This document shows, one piece after another, positions 1 through 9,063 of a stretch of 64,000 nt of DNA. The notes beneath the pieces were generated by a model. That model was given only the letters and a program-made list of their open reading frames with translations, had not been told where the DNA came from and ran no database searches. The translations under genes were made by a program, and so were the position numbers. The stretch is taken from the NCBI GenBank assembly GCA_046351595.1, contig JAXLYE010000004.1, positions 372,001 through 436,000 of the forward strand. The letters run 5' to 3'. The first letter of the stretch is position 1; the number at the start of each line of letters is the position of its first letter. The stretch is from JAXLYE01 sp046351595. GTDB taxonomy: Bacteria; Myxococcota_A; Polyangia; Palsa-1104; JAEUJZ01.

Positions 1-1596
1 GGTGTGCGCGCGCGCCAGAACGACCCCGTCGAGCAGCGCCTCGATGATCATCTGCCCGCGCTCTTCGTCGAGCGCGCCGAGCAGCGGCGTGACGATGACG
101 CCGTCGGCCAGCGGGATCACCGGCGTCGCCAGCGTCCGCAGCGTCGCGCGCTGCGCCTCGATCACCTGCTCGCGCAGGCGCAGCCGCTCGGCCTCGGCGC
201 GCTGCTGGTCGCGCACGTCGCGGACGATCGAGGCGAGCGCGATCTGCTCGCCGTCTTCGCCGGGCACCGAGAACGACGAGACCTGCGCCGGGATGATCTC
301 ACCGTCGCTGCGACGGTAGTGCATGCGCCCCTGCCACGAGCCGGTCGCCGCGATGGCGGCCATGACCTCACGCAGCTGCTCCTCGCTCTCCTCGACGTGC
401 TCGCGGGTCGAGACGCCGACGCTGTCCTCGGGCAGCTGCATGAGCTCGCGGAAGGCGCGGTTGGCGTAGGCGAGGCGGCTGCCGCGCTGGTTGGTGACGG
501 CGATGCCGTCGGGCGCGTGATCGGCCAGCGCCTTGAACGTGCGCAGCGCCGCGGTCTGCTCGGCGACCAGCTCGGTCAGGCGGTCGCGCAGCGTCGACAG
601 CTCGCGGTAGCGCTGGGCCGACTCCTCGAGCAGTCGCAGGCGGCTCACCACCGTCGCGGTCTGCTCGATGATGGCGCTGAGCAGGCGCTGGTGGTGGAAC
701 GGCAGGTGGCGCGGCTCGGACCAGCCCATGAGCAGCCGCCCGACGAGGCGCTCGCGCAGGTACAGCGGCGCCGAGACCACGGACTGCACGCCGAGCTGCA
801 GCAGGTACTCGCGCAGCGGCTGCGGCACCTCGGGCTCGCGCAGGATGTCGCTCCAGCTCAGCTGCTCCTCGGCGATCAGCAGCGTGCCGAGCGGCGTCTC
901 GTCGACGGCGAGCTGCAGGCCGACCGGCAGCGCCGCCGCCCCGCCGCGCGCCCACGAGCCGACGATCTCGGCGTGCGCCGGGGTCACGGTCTCGGTGCCG
1001 CTGCCGGTCGGCTCGGCCGGGCTGGCCGGGTGCAGCAGCCACAGCGAGCAGCGCGCCACGTCGAGCGTCGCCAGGTAGCGCACCGTGATGTCCATGGCCT
1101 CGCCGTAGGACTGGGCGCCGGAGAGCGCCTCCATCGACTCGCTGCGCTGCGCCTGCAGCAGGGCGTAACCCTGCATCTCGCTGAGCCGGCGCTGGGCGTC
1201 GAGCGCCGCGACCTGCGTCAGCGAGTCGGTCACGCGATCGCACAGCCCGATCACGTCGGTGGCGCGCTCCCCGGGCAGGTCGCGCACGGCGTCGAACACG
1301 GCGCGGCGCAGCACCGAGATCAGCCCCTGCGCGTCGGCCAGCGTGCCCAGGCGCATCGCCTCGGGCCCGAGCGTCGACTGCCCGAGCGCCGCGAGCAGCG
1401 ACGCGCAGTCGCCGGCCGAGAGCGCGTGCTCGAGCCCCGAGAGCAGGCGCTGACTGAGCTGGCTGACCGCGGCCTCGCCGAGCAGGGCGAAGCGCGGGCT
1501 GCGCAGCAGCGCCGCCTGCACGCGGCCGGCGATCTCGGGCGCGAGCCGCGCGAACAGGAGCAGCGGCGAGCTCAAGGCCTGCGAGCGCTCGGTCAC
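1..1596 (-). CDS. GAF-PAS-STAS sensor protein, RsbR-like (C-terminus outside window)
   Basis: The visible 532 residues start at a GTG whose bases overlap the stop of the upstream DUF1415 gene (GTGA), so the two are probably translationally coupled. Order of domains: a helical N-terminal part (about 1-150), a GAF-like domain (about 160-310), a coiled linker, a PAS domain (about 350-465, with APDGIAVTNQRGSRLAYANR), and the beginning of a STAS domain (from about 482, ATPVIPLADGVIVTPLLG). PAS or GAF followed by STAS is the architecture of RsbR-type co-antagonists of stressosomes, which sense signals and bind an RsbT-like kinase. No transmembrane segment is seen, so it should be cytoplasmic. The STAS phosphorylation motif lies beyond the window. 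Family assignment is firm; the signal and partners are unknown. Confidence 0.85.
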   Translation of the reverse strand, partial: MTERSQALSSPLLLFARLAPEIAGRVQAALLRSPRFALLGEAAVSQLSQRLLSGLEHALSAGDCASLLAALGQSTLGPEAMRLGTLADAQGLISVLRRAVFDAVRDLPGERATDVIGLCDRVTDSLTQVAALDAQRRLSEMQGYALLQAQRSESMEALSGAQSYGEAMDITVRYLATLDVARCSLWLLHPASPAEPTGSGTETVTPAHAEIVGSWARGGAAALPVGLQLAVDETPLGTLLIAEEQLSWSDILREPEVPQPLREYLLQLGVQSVVSAPLYLRERLVGRLLMGWSEPRHLPFHHQRLLSAIIEQTATVVSRLRLLEESAQRYRELSTLRDRLTELVAEQTAALRTFKALADHAPDGIAVTNQRGSRLAYANRAFRELMQLPEDSVGVSTREHVEESEEQLREVMAAIAATGSWQGRMHYRRSDGEIIPAQVSSFSVPGEDGEQIALASIVRDVRDQQRAEAERLRLREQVIEAQRATLRTLATPVIPLADGVIVTPLLGALDEERGQMIIEALLDGVVLARAHT

Positions 1597-2276
1597 GGCG
1601 GATCCTCTACAGCGGTTACACCCGGTGCGGCCGGTGCATCCGACGGCGGCGACGGGGGGAGCGGGGCCCGGGGGCGCATGTCGGCGAGCAGCGCCGCGGT
1701 CTGCTCGACGCCGCTCGACTGCACCGCGCGCAGCCCGGCCTCGGCGATGAGCCGCGACAGCGTCTCGGGCTCGCGCGAGGCGCGCTGCACGCGCTCGATG
1801 GCGTCGGGCCGCACCAGCTGGATCGTGGGGTCCGGGCTGCGCCGCATGAAGCGCACCGCGACGTCTGGGTTGTGCAGCTGCATCGGCAGCTCGGGGTGGA
1901 AGGCGACCACGAAGTAGCCCGGCGGCCCGCCGCGGACCGGATCACGCCCCTTCTCGTAGGCGGCGCGCACCTCGGTGATGAAGCGCTCGAACGGCCGCGC
2001 CTCGATCGTCAGGCAGGGGAAGATCAGCAGCGCCACCTCGACGTGGCTCAGCGCCTCGAGCGCGCGCACCCGCGCCGCCACGCCCGCGGCGTCGAGCTCG
2101 CGGTCGAGCACGACCTCGCGGTGCAGGCGCCCGGTCTCGCGGCAGACGCGCGCGTAGGGGCAGATCCCCAGCGACTCGATGAACTCGCGCAGGTAGCGGT
2201 CGTTGCGCGCGAGCGCGGCGGCCACCTCGGGCGGCTCTGCTTGGGCGCTGCTTGCCGGCTCCTGCGACACGGACAT
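1593..2276 (-). CDS. DUF1415 family protein
   Basis: A 227-residue soluble protein. The ATG at 2276 is chosen because the family-like region follows it closely; the frame stays open further upstream, but that part is arginine-rich and looks non-coding. The segment ESLGICPYARVCRETGRLH and the later IFPCLTIEARPFERF resemble DUF1415 proteins (CPFA-type motif, then a conserved region of about 170 residues). The biochemical role of the family is not known to me. It lies directly upstream of, and overlaps by 4 bp, the STAS sensor gene, suggesting one transcript. The C-terminal 30 residues are Pro/Ala-rich and probably disordered. Confidence 0.75.
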   Translation of the reverse strand: MSVSQEPASSAQAEPPEVAAALARNDRYLREFIESLGICPYARVCRETGRLHREVVLDRELDAAGVAARVRALEALSHVEVALLIFPCLTIEARPFERFITEVRAAYEKGRDPVRGGPPGYFVVAFHPELPMQLHNPDVAVRFMRRSPDPTIQLVRPDAIERVQRASREPETLSRLIAEAGLRAVQSSGVEQTAALLADMRPRAPLPPSPPSDAPAAPGVTAVEDPP

Positions 2277-2548
2277 CGGGGCGATGATATCACGATGGCC
2301 GTCGCTGTACGCGGCTGCTTTGGGGATCCGGCGGGGAGCGGGCCGGGCCTGGCGGCCCCGGTGCATGCAGAGGCCGGGCCGCCGCAGCGGAACACGAGCC
2401 GCGGGCGGTGACGTTCCGCAGCGCCGCCGCTGGACCGCCCGCGCGCGCCGCAGGAAGGCGCTGCGTCCGCGGGCCTGCCGGCGCAAGGTTGCCGTCGAGA
2501 GCGCCGGGATTCGCCACCGCGCGCGGGGCCCCACGTAAGATCGGTTTC

Positions 2549-2950
2549 ATGCCTACCGAATCGCAGCAACCTCCCGTTACCGGTTCCGAGGGCAGCATCG
2601 GCGCGGACCAGGCTCTTGCGGACCCTGCGCAGCCCGCGAGCCCTGCCGGCGCGGCGAGCCCGGCGCCGACCCGCCTCGGGCTGAACCTGGCGCAGCTCTG
2701 GCGCGCCCACCCGGACTCGCACGATCAGCCGTTCCCGTGCCGATCGGCGACGGGGCGGCCGTACTTCCAGAACCAGTGTGCGATCAAGATGGGGCTGGCG
2801 CTCGCGGCCGGCGGCGCGGACCTCAAGCGCTTCAAGGGCGCGCGCTGCTGGTACCCCGGCCATCGCGAGGCGTTCCGCGGTCCTCTCGTCGGGACTACGG
2901 GAGGGGCTCCTGGGCGGCCGGCTCAAGGGGCTGCGGCGCCGCCGCCATGA
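2549..2950 (+). pseudogene. Tae4-type T6SS amidase, N-terminal half (split gene)
   Basis: Residues 1-105 look like the first half of a type VI secretion amidase effector of the Tae4 family (NlpC/P60-like cell-wall DL-endopeptidases): a disordered Ala/Pro-rich leader, LNLAQLWRAHPDSHDQPFP, then YFQNQCAIKMGLAL, where Cys77 sits at the catalytic cysteine position, then FKGARCWYPGH. Just after His105 (position 2863) similarity stops and a low-complexity tail runs to a stop at 2950. The missing half, with the catalytic histidine, is found at 7634-7972 in the same frame relative to a shared 52-bp repeat. Alone this fragment lacks the His and should be inactive. No adjacent Tai4-like immunity gene or T6SS gene is visible. 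Confidence 0.75.
2813..2864 (+). repeat. 52-bp direct repeat, copy 1 (inside the tae4 N-terminal fragment)
   Basis: The 52 bases from GGCGCGGACC to CCGGCCATC recur at 7634-7685 with a single mismatch (T at 2823, G at 7644), offset 4821 bp. In both places the repeat is read in the same frame and encodes KRFKGARCWYPGH. Sequence on either side is unrelated, so the edges are sharp. Confidence 0.95.
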
Positions 2951-3902
2951 CCGGGCTGCACCGCGCCTCGGGCTCGCGGCCGAGCGGTACGAGCAGCACG
3001 GACACCGGGCACTCATCCAAGAGGATCTCGGCGGTGCGCTTCTCGGCCTCGTGCTCGCTGCGAGCACCGACGACCAAGAGGTCGGCCTGCTGCGAGCGCG
3101 CGGCCGCCAGCACGCCCTCGGCGGTGCTGTCCTGGTTGGTGATCAGGAGCTCGTGCGCCTCCTGGCTCGCGTCCAGCCACTCCTGCACGCCGGTGCACAG
3201 CATGCCGGCGAGCTGCGGCGTCAGCGGCTGACCCAGCGACGCGGCGCGCCGGCACGCCTCGGCGTCCAGGTTGTGCACGGCGACGACCTTGTCGCCCAGC
3301 GCCGGCACCAGCGCCGAGGCCTCCCAGAGCACGGGCAGCTTGTCGTCCGTGCAGTCGGTCGCCGCCATGATGACCGGGCTCAGCCCGCGCTCGCCCACGA
3401 CCAGCACGGGCCGCGGACAGATCCGCAAGAGCTGGTGCGCCAGCGACGAGCGCGCACAGCCTCCCGGGCGCTCGCCGCGGCCGAGCACCACCATCGCGAC
3501 ATCGGGCCGCGCCGCCTCCTTCTGCAGCACGGACAGCGGATCCCCGGGCTCCGTACAGATCTGGGAGGTAGGGACCATGACGCCCGCCAGGAACGCGGCC
3601 CAGGCCTGCACCGTGGTCTGCATCCGCTCCGCGGAGTCCGGGAGCTCGGCGAGCTGCTGCCGCACGAACGCCGGGACCGTCGGCTCGACGCTGCTCTCGG
3701 CCGCGGCGTGGACGAGGCGGAGCCTGCAGCCGAGCGCCCGGGCCAGCTCGTCGGCGCGCCGCAGCGCCCGTCGAGAAGGCGGGCCGAAGCCGACTCCGAC
3801 CACGATGACACGCTCGGTCGCGGCCGGGTACACGGAGCGCGCGGGCAGGGTGCGGCTCGGACGGCGACGGAGCTGGAGCGACTGACTCTGGAGGCGGAAC
3901 AT
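2895..3902 (-). CDS. Tandem universal stress protein (two USP domains)
   Basis: A 335-residue protein. The ATG at 3902 is preferred because AAAGGAG lies about 6 bases upstream on the coding strand. Two UspA-type domains follow one another: about 30-170 (ERVIVVGVGFGPPSRRALR to RPVLVVGER) and about 175-310 (SPVIMAATDCTDDKL to CPVSVLLVPLG). In USPs a G-x2-G-x9-G(S/T) pattern marks ATP binders; a GRG(E) segment is present in the first domain but the pattern is imperfect. Proteins of this type respond to stress or energy limitation in the cytoplasm. The gene ends only 30 bp from the repeat that splits tae4, and is divergent from the kinase/NtrC pair. Confidence 0.85.
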   Translation of the reverse strand: MFRLQSQSLQLRRRPSRTLPARSVYPAATERVIVVGVGFGPPSRRALRRADELARALGCRLRLVHAAAESSVEPTVPAFVRQQLAELPDSAERMQTTVQAWAAFLAGVMVPTSQICTEPGDPLSVLQKEAARPDVAMVVLGRGERPGGCARSSLAHQLLRICPRPVLVVGERGLSPVIMAATDCTDDKLPVLWEASALVPALGDKVVAVHNLDAEACRRAASLGQPLTPQLAGMLCTGVQEWLDASQEAHELLITNQDSTAEGVLAAARSQQADLLVVGARSEHEAEKRTAEILLDECPVSVLLVPLGREPEARCSPVMAAAPQPLEPAAQEPLP

Positions 3903-4558
3903 GTGCGGCTCCTTTGTATTCCTCCGCAACGGGAAGCATCTCCTGTGCCGCGCGACGCGGCTCAGCTCCGTTTCTCGATACGGGAGGGAGCGGTAACGGA
4001 ATCAGGGAACAGAGCTTGGAAACAGGATGTGAAACAGACTCTCTACAGCGTCCGGAATCGTCAGCGCGAGCTGCCCAGCCGCTCGGGATGCGGCTTGTGG
4101 GAGAGGCTCTTCCGGAACCCGCGAGAAGGAGCTCCGGCGGAACGAACTCCGGGGAGCGACGGGATTCTGGGAGGGAAGGAACGGGCCCCCGCTGTCTCTG
4201 CCGGGCGGTCTGTCCAGTTCGATCCGTGGACTCAAGGCAAGGAGAACCTGACAGCGGGAACCCGTTCGGGAGGGTCCACCCGACAGAGCAGATGTGCAGC
4301 AATGCGAGTGCCAAGGGCGCGGTCGGGCGCGGCCTGGCGCCGCCGGGCTGCCTGCAGCCGTCGTCGGGTCGGTGCCGGCAGGAATGGCTGGGGAGTTTTG
4401 TCCGGATGTGGCAAAAATGCGCGAGCGGCTGGCCCGGTGCCTGCTCTTCGGCGCCGGGGCGCGATGGCACTTTGTTTGCGACTATGCTCAAACATCATCG
4501 TGAGCCCTGCTGTGCCTAGCCATCCCGTCCTGCGCCGCGCACGAATCGGGGAACTCCT
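3903..4558. other. 656-bp divergent intergenic region
   Basis: No convincing gene. Base composition is visibly less G/C-biased than the neighbouring genes and both strands lack codon-position bias. It carries the Shine-Dalgarno site of the USP gene at its left end and a sigma-54 type promoter near its right end. A TTTTG/CAAAA inverted pair (about 4397-4417) is too weak to call an activator site. Confidence 0.6.
4465..4479 (+). promoter_or_regulatory. Sigma-54 (-24/-12) promoter
   Basis: The sequence TGGCAC-TTTGT-TTGC matches the RpoN consensus TGGCAC-N5-TTGC exactly, with GG and GC ten bases apart. It lies about 80 bp upstream of the histidine kinase start at 4559, which gives a plausible leader. 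The downstream gene pair includes an NtrC-type activator, so autoregulation is likely (inference). Confidence 0.75.
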
Positions 4559-5682
4559 GTGAGCCGCCGTCGCAAGCTGCTCGGCGCCGCGGCGCTGCTC
4601 TTGATGGTCCTGGCGACGGGTGTCACGGACTACTACACCGGACCGCGCGTCTCGTTCGCGCTGTTCTATGCCATCCCGATCACGCTGAGCGGCTGGTTCC
4701 TGGGCGCCGGCGCCGCGCTGCTCGCCTCCGTCGGTGCCGGCTTCGGGCTGTACTTCGGCGATCTGGTGCTGCGCACCGATGCGTCGGACTCCGCGTACCT
4801 GTGGAACACCGGGGTGCGCTTCGTCTTCCTGGTGGTGATCGGCCAGCTCATCGCGCGTGTCCGCCGCGATCAGCAGCGCCTGGCCACGCTGCTCGATCAG
4901 GAGTCGGACGCGCGCAAGGCCACCGTCGAGCAGCTGCGCCACCGCGACCGCCTGGCGCTGGTCGGGCAGGTCGCCTCCGGCATTGCCCACGAGGTCGGGA
5001 CGCCGCTCAACATCATCGCCGGGCGCGCGCGGCTCATCTGCGAGCCCGACGTCGATCTGCAGGAGGCGCGCCTGCACGCCGGCGCCGTGATCGAGCAGAG
5101 CGAGCGTGTCGCGACCATCATCCGCCAGCTCCTGGACTTCGCGCGCCGCCGGGGTCCGCAGCGCGAGGCGCTGGATCTGGTCGCGCTCGCGGAGCGTGTG
5201 CGCGGGCTCCTGCGGCCGTTCGCGCAGAAGCGGCAGGTGTCGCTGATCGTCGATGCCAAGCTCGCGGACGCCTCGGCCCCGGTCGACGCGACGCAGATCG
5301 AGCAGGCGCTGAGCAACCTGGTGATGAACGCGGTGCAGGCCATCCGCGAGCGCGGCACCGTGCACATCGGCGTCCAGAAGGTGCGCCGTGCCCCTGTGGC
5401 CGGAGGGGCCGAGGCAGAGTATGTCGAGCTCTCGGTCCGGGATGACGGAATAGGGATTGCACCTGAGAACCTGCAGCGAATCTTCGAACCCTTTTTCACC
5501 ACGCAGCGCGCCGGAGAAGGGACAGGCCTGGGGCTGTCCATCACGCACGAGATCGTCCGTGACCACGGTGGCTGGATCGATGTAGAGAGCGAGCCATGGA
5601 GAGGAAGCCGCTTCACGATCTATCTACCCATACGGGCTACACGGGCGACGCAGGCAGCCTCCGGACCGAGCAGCCGCACGCC

Positions 5683-5686
<4 letters not shown>
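4559..5686 (+). CDS. Membrane sensor histidine kinase (NtrB-like)
   Basis: 375 residues, GTG start. Two or three hydrophobic segments occupy about residues 7-95, followed by a short coiled linker, a HisKA domain with the H-box GIAHEVGTPLN (phospho-accepting His144), and a HATPase domain with the N-box (NLVMNAVQAI), G1 (DDGIGI) and G2 (GTGLGLS). This makes an autophosphorylating kinase that senses something at or in the inner membrane and passes phosphate to the partner encoded next. The stop overlaps the GTG of the response regulator gene. No periplasmic sensor domain or HAMP is evident, so the input is unclear. A sigma-54 promoter lies upstream. Confidence 0.93.
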
Positions 5687-7044
<1,358 letters not shown>

Positions 7045-7116
7045 CCTGTCCGGCCGCTGGGACCGATGGAGTAGGCGGCTGTGCACGGCGGTGCGATGCG
7101 GTCGCTGACGCAGTCT

Positions 7117-7144
7117 GCTGGGGCGCCGCGCCAGCCCGGTTTTT
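7117..7144 (+). terminator. Possible Rho-independent terminator
   Basis: GCTGGGGCG and CGCCAGC can pair (seven pairs with a two-base bulge, loop CCG), followed after CCGG by TTTTT. It lies about 75 bp after the NtrC stop and before the next start at 7185. The bulge and the gap before the T-run make it a moderate candidate. Confidence 0.45.
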
Positions 7145-7184
7145 CTGAACTACGCGCGGCATCGAGAGCGTCAGAATCTGCAGC

Positions 7185-7577
7185 ATGGGCGAGTGGAACG
7201 TCGACGCCGTCTCGGAGCCGGGGGTGCTGCGGCTGCGCCTGAGCGGCCGCATCACCGCGCAGGAGATCGCCGCCTTCGTCGCGGCCCACAACCAGGCGAT
7301 CGACTCCCTGATGGGCGGTGACTACAAGGTGTGGTGCGATCTCAGGCAGCTCGAGCCGCTCGACCCGGAGTGCGCGCTGCTGTTCGAGCAGGCCAAGCGC
7401 TACAGCCAGTCGCGGCCCAACTTCCGCGGCAGCAGCGTGCTCGTCTCCTCCAGCACCATCGGGCTGCAGCACCGCCTGACCTCGATCCGCAGCGGCGTGA
7501 TGAGCACGGAGCTGATCAGCGACGACGAGGCCGCGCTGCGCGAGCACCTGCGCACGGTGTACCGCCGCAGCGGCTGA
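7185..7577 (+). CDS. Small SpoIIAA/STAS-like cytoplasmic protein
   Basis: 130 residues, ATG start. It opens with MGEWNVDAVSEPGVLRLRLS and continues with SGRITAQEIAAFVAAHN, a beta-alpha pattern like the SpoIIAA-like/STAS fold that recurs in small myxobacterial proteins. No catalytic residues can be recognised. The serine-rich segment GSSVLVSSSTIG (about 85-97) takes the place where STAS proteins carry the phosphorylated Ser, but the DSxG motif is absent. It is the last gene before the C-terminal half of the split tae4. No Tai4 immunity features were seen (no signal peptide, no cysteine pair), so I do not call it an immunity protein. Confidence 0.65.
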   Translation: MGEWNVDAVSEPGVLRLRLSGRITAQEIAAFVAAHNQAIDSLMGGDYKVWCDLRQLEPLDPECALLFEQAKRYSQSRPNFRGSSVLVSSSTIGLQHRLTSIRSGVMSTELISDDEAALREHLRTVYRRSG

Positions 7578-7633
7578 GCCGTCCGCAGCGCTCCCGCGGG
7601 CGCCCGCAGCCGCGAATCCTCGACGGACGGCCC

Positions 7634-7685
7634 GGCGCGGACCGCAAGCGCTTCAAGGGCGCGCGCTGCTGGTACCCCGGCCATC
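7634..7685 (+). repeat. 52-bp direct repeat, copy 2 (start of the tae4 C-terminal fragment)
   Basis: Partner of 2813-2864; 51 of 52 bases identical. Recombination between the copies would remove 4821 bp and restore one continuous reading frame. Confidence 0.95.
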
Positions 7686-7972
7686 AGGGCCACACGCTGC
7701 GCGCGCAGGAGCTGGCGGACTGGCTGAAGGGCGATCCCGCGGTGGCGGGCGCGGTCGAGATCCGGCGCCAGGTGACCGCAGCGGACTACATGGGGCGCAC
7801 CGGCCTGGTCTTTTTCCGCAACTTCTGGGGCGAGGGCAACCAGGGCGATCACATCGACCTGTGGGACGGCGACGAGCTGCGCGCCGGCGCGCCCGACTAC
7901 TTCGAGCGCTCGGAGCAGGTCTGGTTCTGGCCGCTGCCGGCGTTCGGTGCGCCGCCGCAGCGCGTGAGCTGA
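7634..7972 (+). pseudogene. Tae4-type T6SS amidase, C-terminal half (split gene)
   Basis: From the repeat onward the frame reads GARCWYPGHQGHTLRAQELA, then GRTGLVFFRNFWG and NQGDHIDLWDGDELR, with the catalytic-type His encoded at 7850-7852, and ends WFWPLPAF...RVS. GxxG..hh..GW....GH(I/V)xLW(D/N)G is the second half of the Tae4 amidase fold. No good start codon or ribosome binding site precedes it and the N-terminal catalytic Cys is missing. Joining 2549-2864 to 7686-7972 gives a full-length protein of about 201 residues, the usual size for the family. Whether it is a dead remnant, a reversible split or an assembly error cannot be told from sequence alone. Confidence 0.75.
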
Positions 7973-7996
7973 GCGCAAAGGGCGCGACCGCCCGGC

Positions 7997-8941
7997 TCAG
8001 TCGGGGAACCGGTAGCGCACGGTGACGTCGAACAGGTCCGGCAGCTTCACCGGCGGGCGCGGCGGCCGCTTCCAGAAGATCTCGCGGCGCAGGCGCTGGT
8101 TGCGGCCGGCCAGCACCTGGCGGCGCTGCTGATCCGCCAGATCGACCAGGGTGCGCAGCGCCGGCAGCGGGCGGCTGAAGCCGGTGATCAGCGGCTCGCT
8201 CTTGAGCAGGCCGCCGAGGTCGCGCGCCGTCGGTGTCGCCGCGGCGGCCCCGAGCGCCAGCACCTCGCCCGGCAGCACCATGCGGTCCGGCGTCGGCGCG
8301 CCCGGTCGGGCCGGGGCCGGGGCGCTGCCCGACGGACCCGCGGGCTGGACGGGGCAGGCGCAGACCGCGCCCTCCAGCACCGTCACCGTCGCGCTGGCGC
8401 CGGGCGTCGCCGGGACCTCGACCAGGTACGTCGTCCCCTCGGGCAGCAGCGCCGCCTGCTGCGTCAGCACCCCGAGCCCGCCGACCATGCGGTCCGCCGC
8501 CACCAGCACGCGCCCGCAAAGGAGCACGCCGCGCCGCGCCTCGGACAGCAGCACGACCGCGGTCTCGGGGCCCAGGCGCAGCAGCGTGCCGTCGGCGAAC
8601 GTGAGCTCGAGCTGGGCGCCGGCGGCGGTGCGGACCTGCTCGCCGCTGGCGATGCGATCCCCGGGGCGCAGGGCGCGGCGCGGCGGGCTCGCCGGGCCTG
8701 TCGGGTTCGTCGGCGCGGCTCGCGGCGGGGCCGGCGGCTGCGCCGTGGCGCCCCCGGTCAGCGCCGCCACCGTCGCCGGACCGAGCGAGAGCACGGTCTC
8801 TGCGGCGCGCGCACGCTCTGGCGCGACGAGCCCGAGCGGCCAGGCCGCAGCCACGGTCAAGGCGCGCAGGGCACCGCGTCGGGAGCAGCGGGTCGCGTCG
8901 GCGGGCTGACGGCGCGGCGGGGGCGTGAGCGGCTCGGGCAT
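7997..8941 (-). CDS. FecR-domain protein with Tat-type signal
   Basis: 314 residues. The N-terminus has CSRRGALRALTVAAAWPLG, a twin-arginine plus hydrophobic stretch typical of Tat export, ending near ARAAE. A Pro/Ala linker follows, then the FecR-like segment about 95-210: LRPGDRIASGEQVRTAAGAQ, LTFADGTLLRLGPETAVVLL, GVLLCGRVLV, and EGTTYLVEVPATPGASATVTVLEG. FecR-domain proteins read out or scaffold signals in the periplasm; here there is no FecI sigma factor or TonB receptor next door. The C-terminal third (DLADQQRRQVLAGRNQRLRR) is basic and helical. The gene is divergent from the sulfatase-like gene. Confidence 0.8.
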   Translation of the reverse strand: MPEPLTPPPRRQPADATRCSRRGALRALTVAAAWPLGLVAPERARAAETVLSLGPATVAALTGGATAQPPAPPRAAPTNPTGPASPPRRALRPGDRIASGEQVRTAAGAQLELTFADGTLLRLGPETAVVLLSEARRGVLLCGRVLVAADRMVGGLGVLTQQAALLPEGTTYLVEVPATPGASATVTVLEGAVCACPVQPAGPSGSAPAPARPGAPTPDRMVLPGEVLALGAAAATPTARDLGGLLKSEPLITGFSRPLPALRTLVDLADQQRRQVLAGRNQRLRREIFWKRPPRPPVKLPDLFDVTVRYRFPD

Positions 8942-9063
8942 GGCTACAAGATAGACGAAGCCCGGCGCGACATCGTCATCCCGGTCGGCTGCGCGGCTCC
9001 TTTGGGCCGCGTCCCCTCGGAAAGCGCAAAGGCCGGCGAGAGTTGTGGAAGAATGGCCGCGGA

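Noticed and set aside
4..1917. Long open frame on the plus strand of 637 codons
   Set aside because: It is antisense to the STAS sensor gene; it is rich in Arg, Leu, Ala, Gln and His as expected from the reverse complement of high-GC codons.
4232..5566. Minus-strand open frame of 444 codons
   Set aside because: Shadow of the histidine kinase gene plus non-coding DNA; no family similarity.
7185..7577. SpoIIAA-like protein as a Tae4 immunity partner
   Set aside because: It has no export signal or Tai4-like cysteines, so context alone is not enough.
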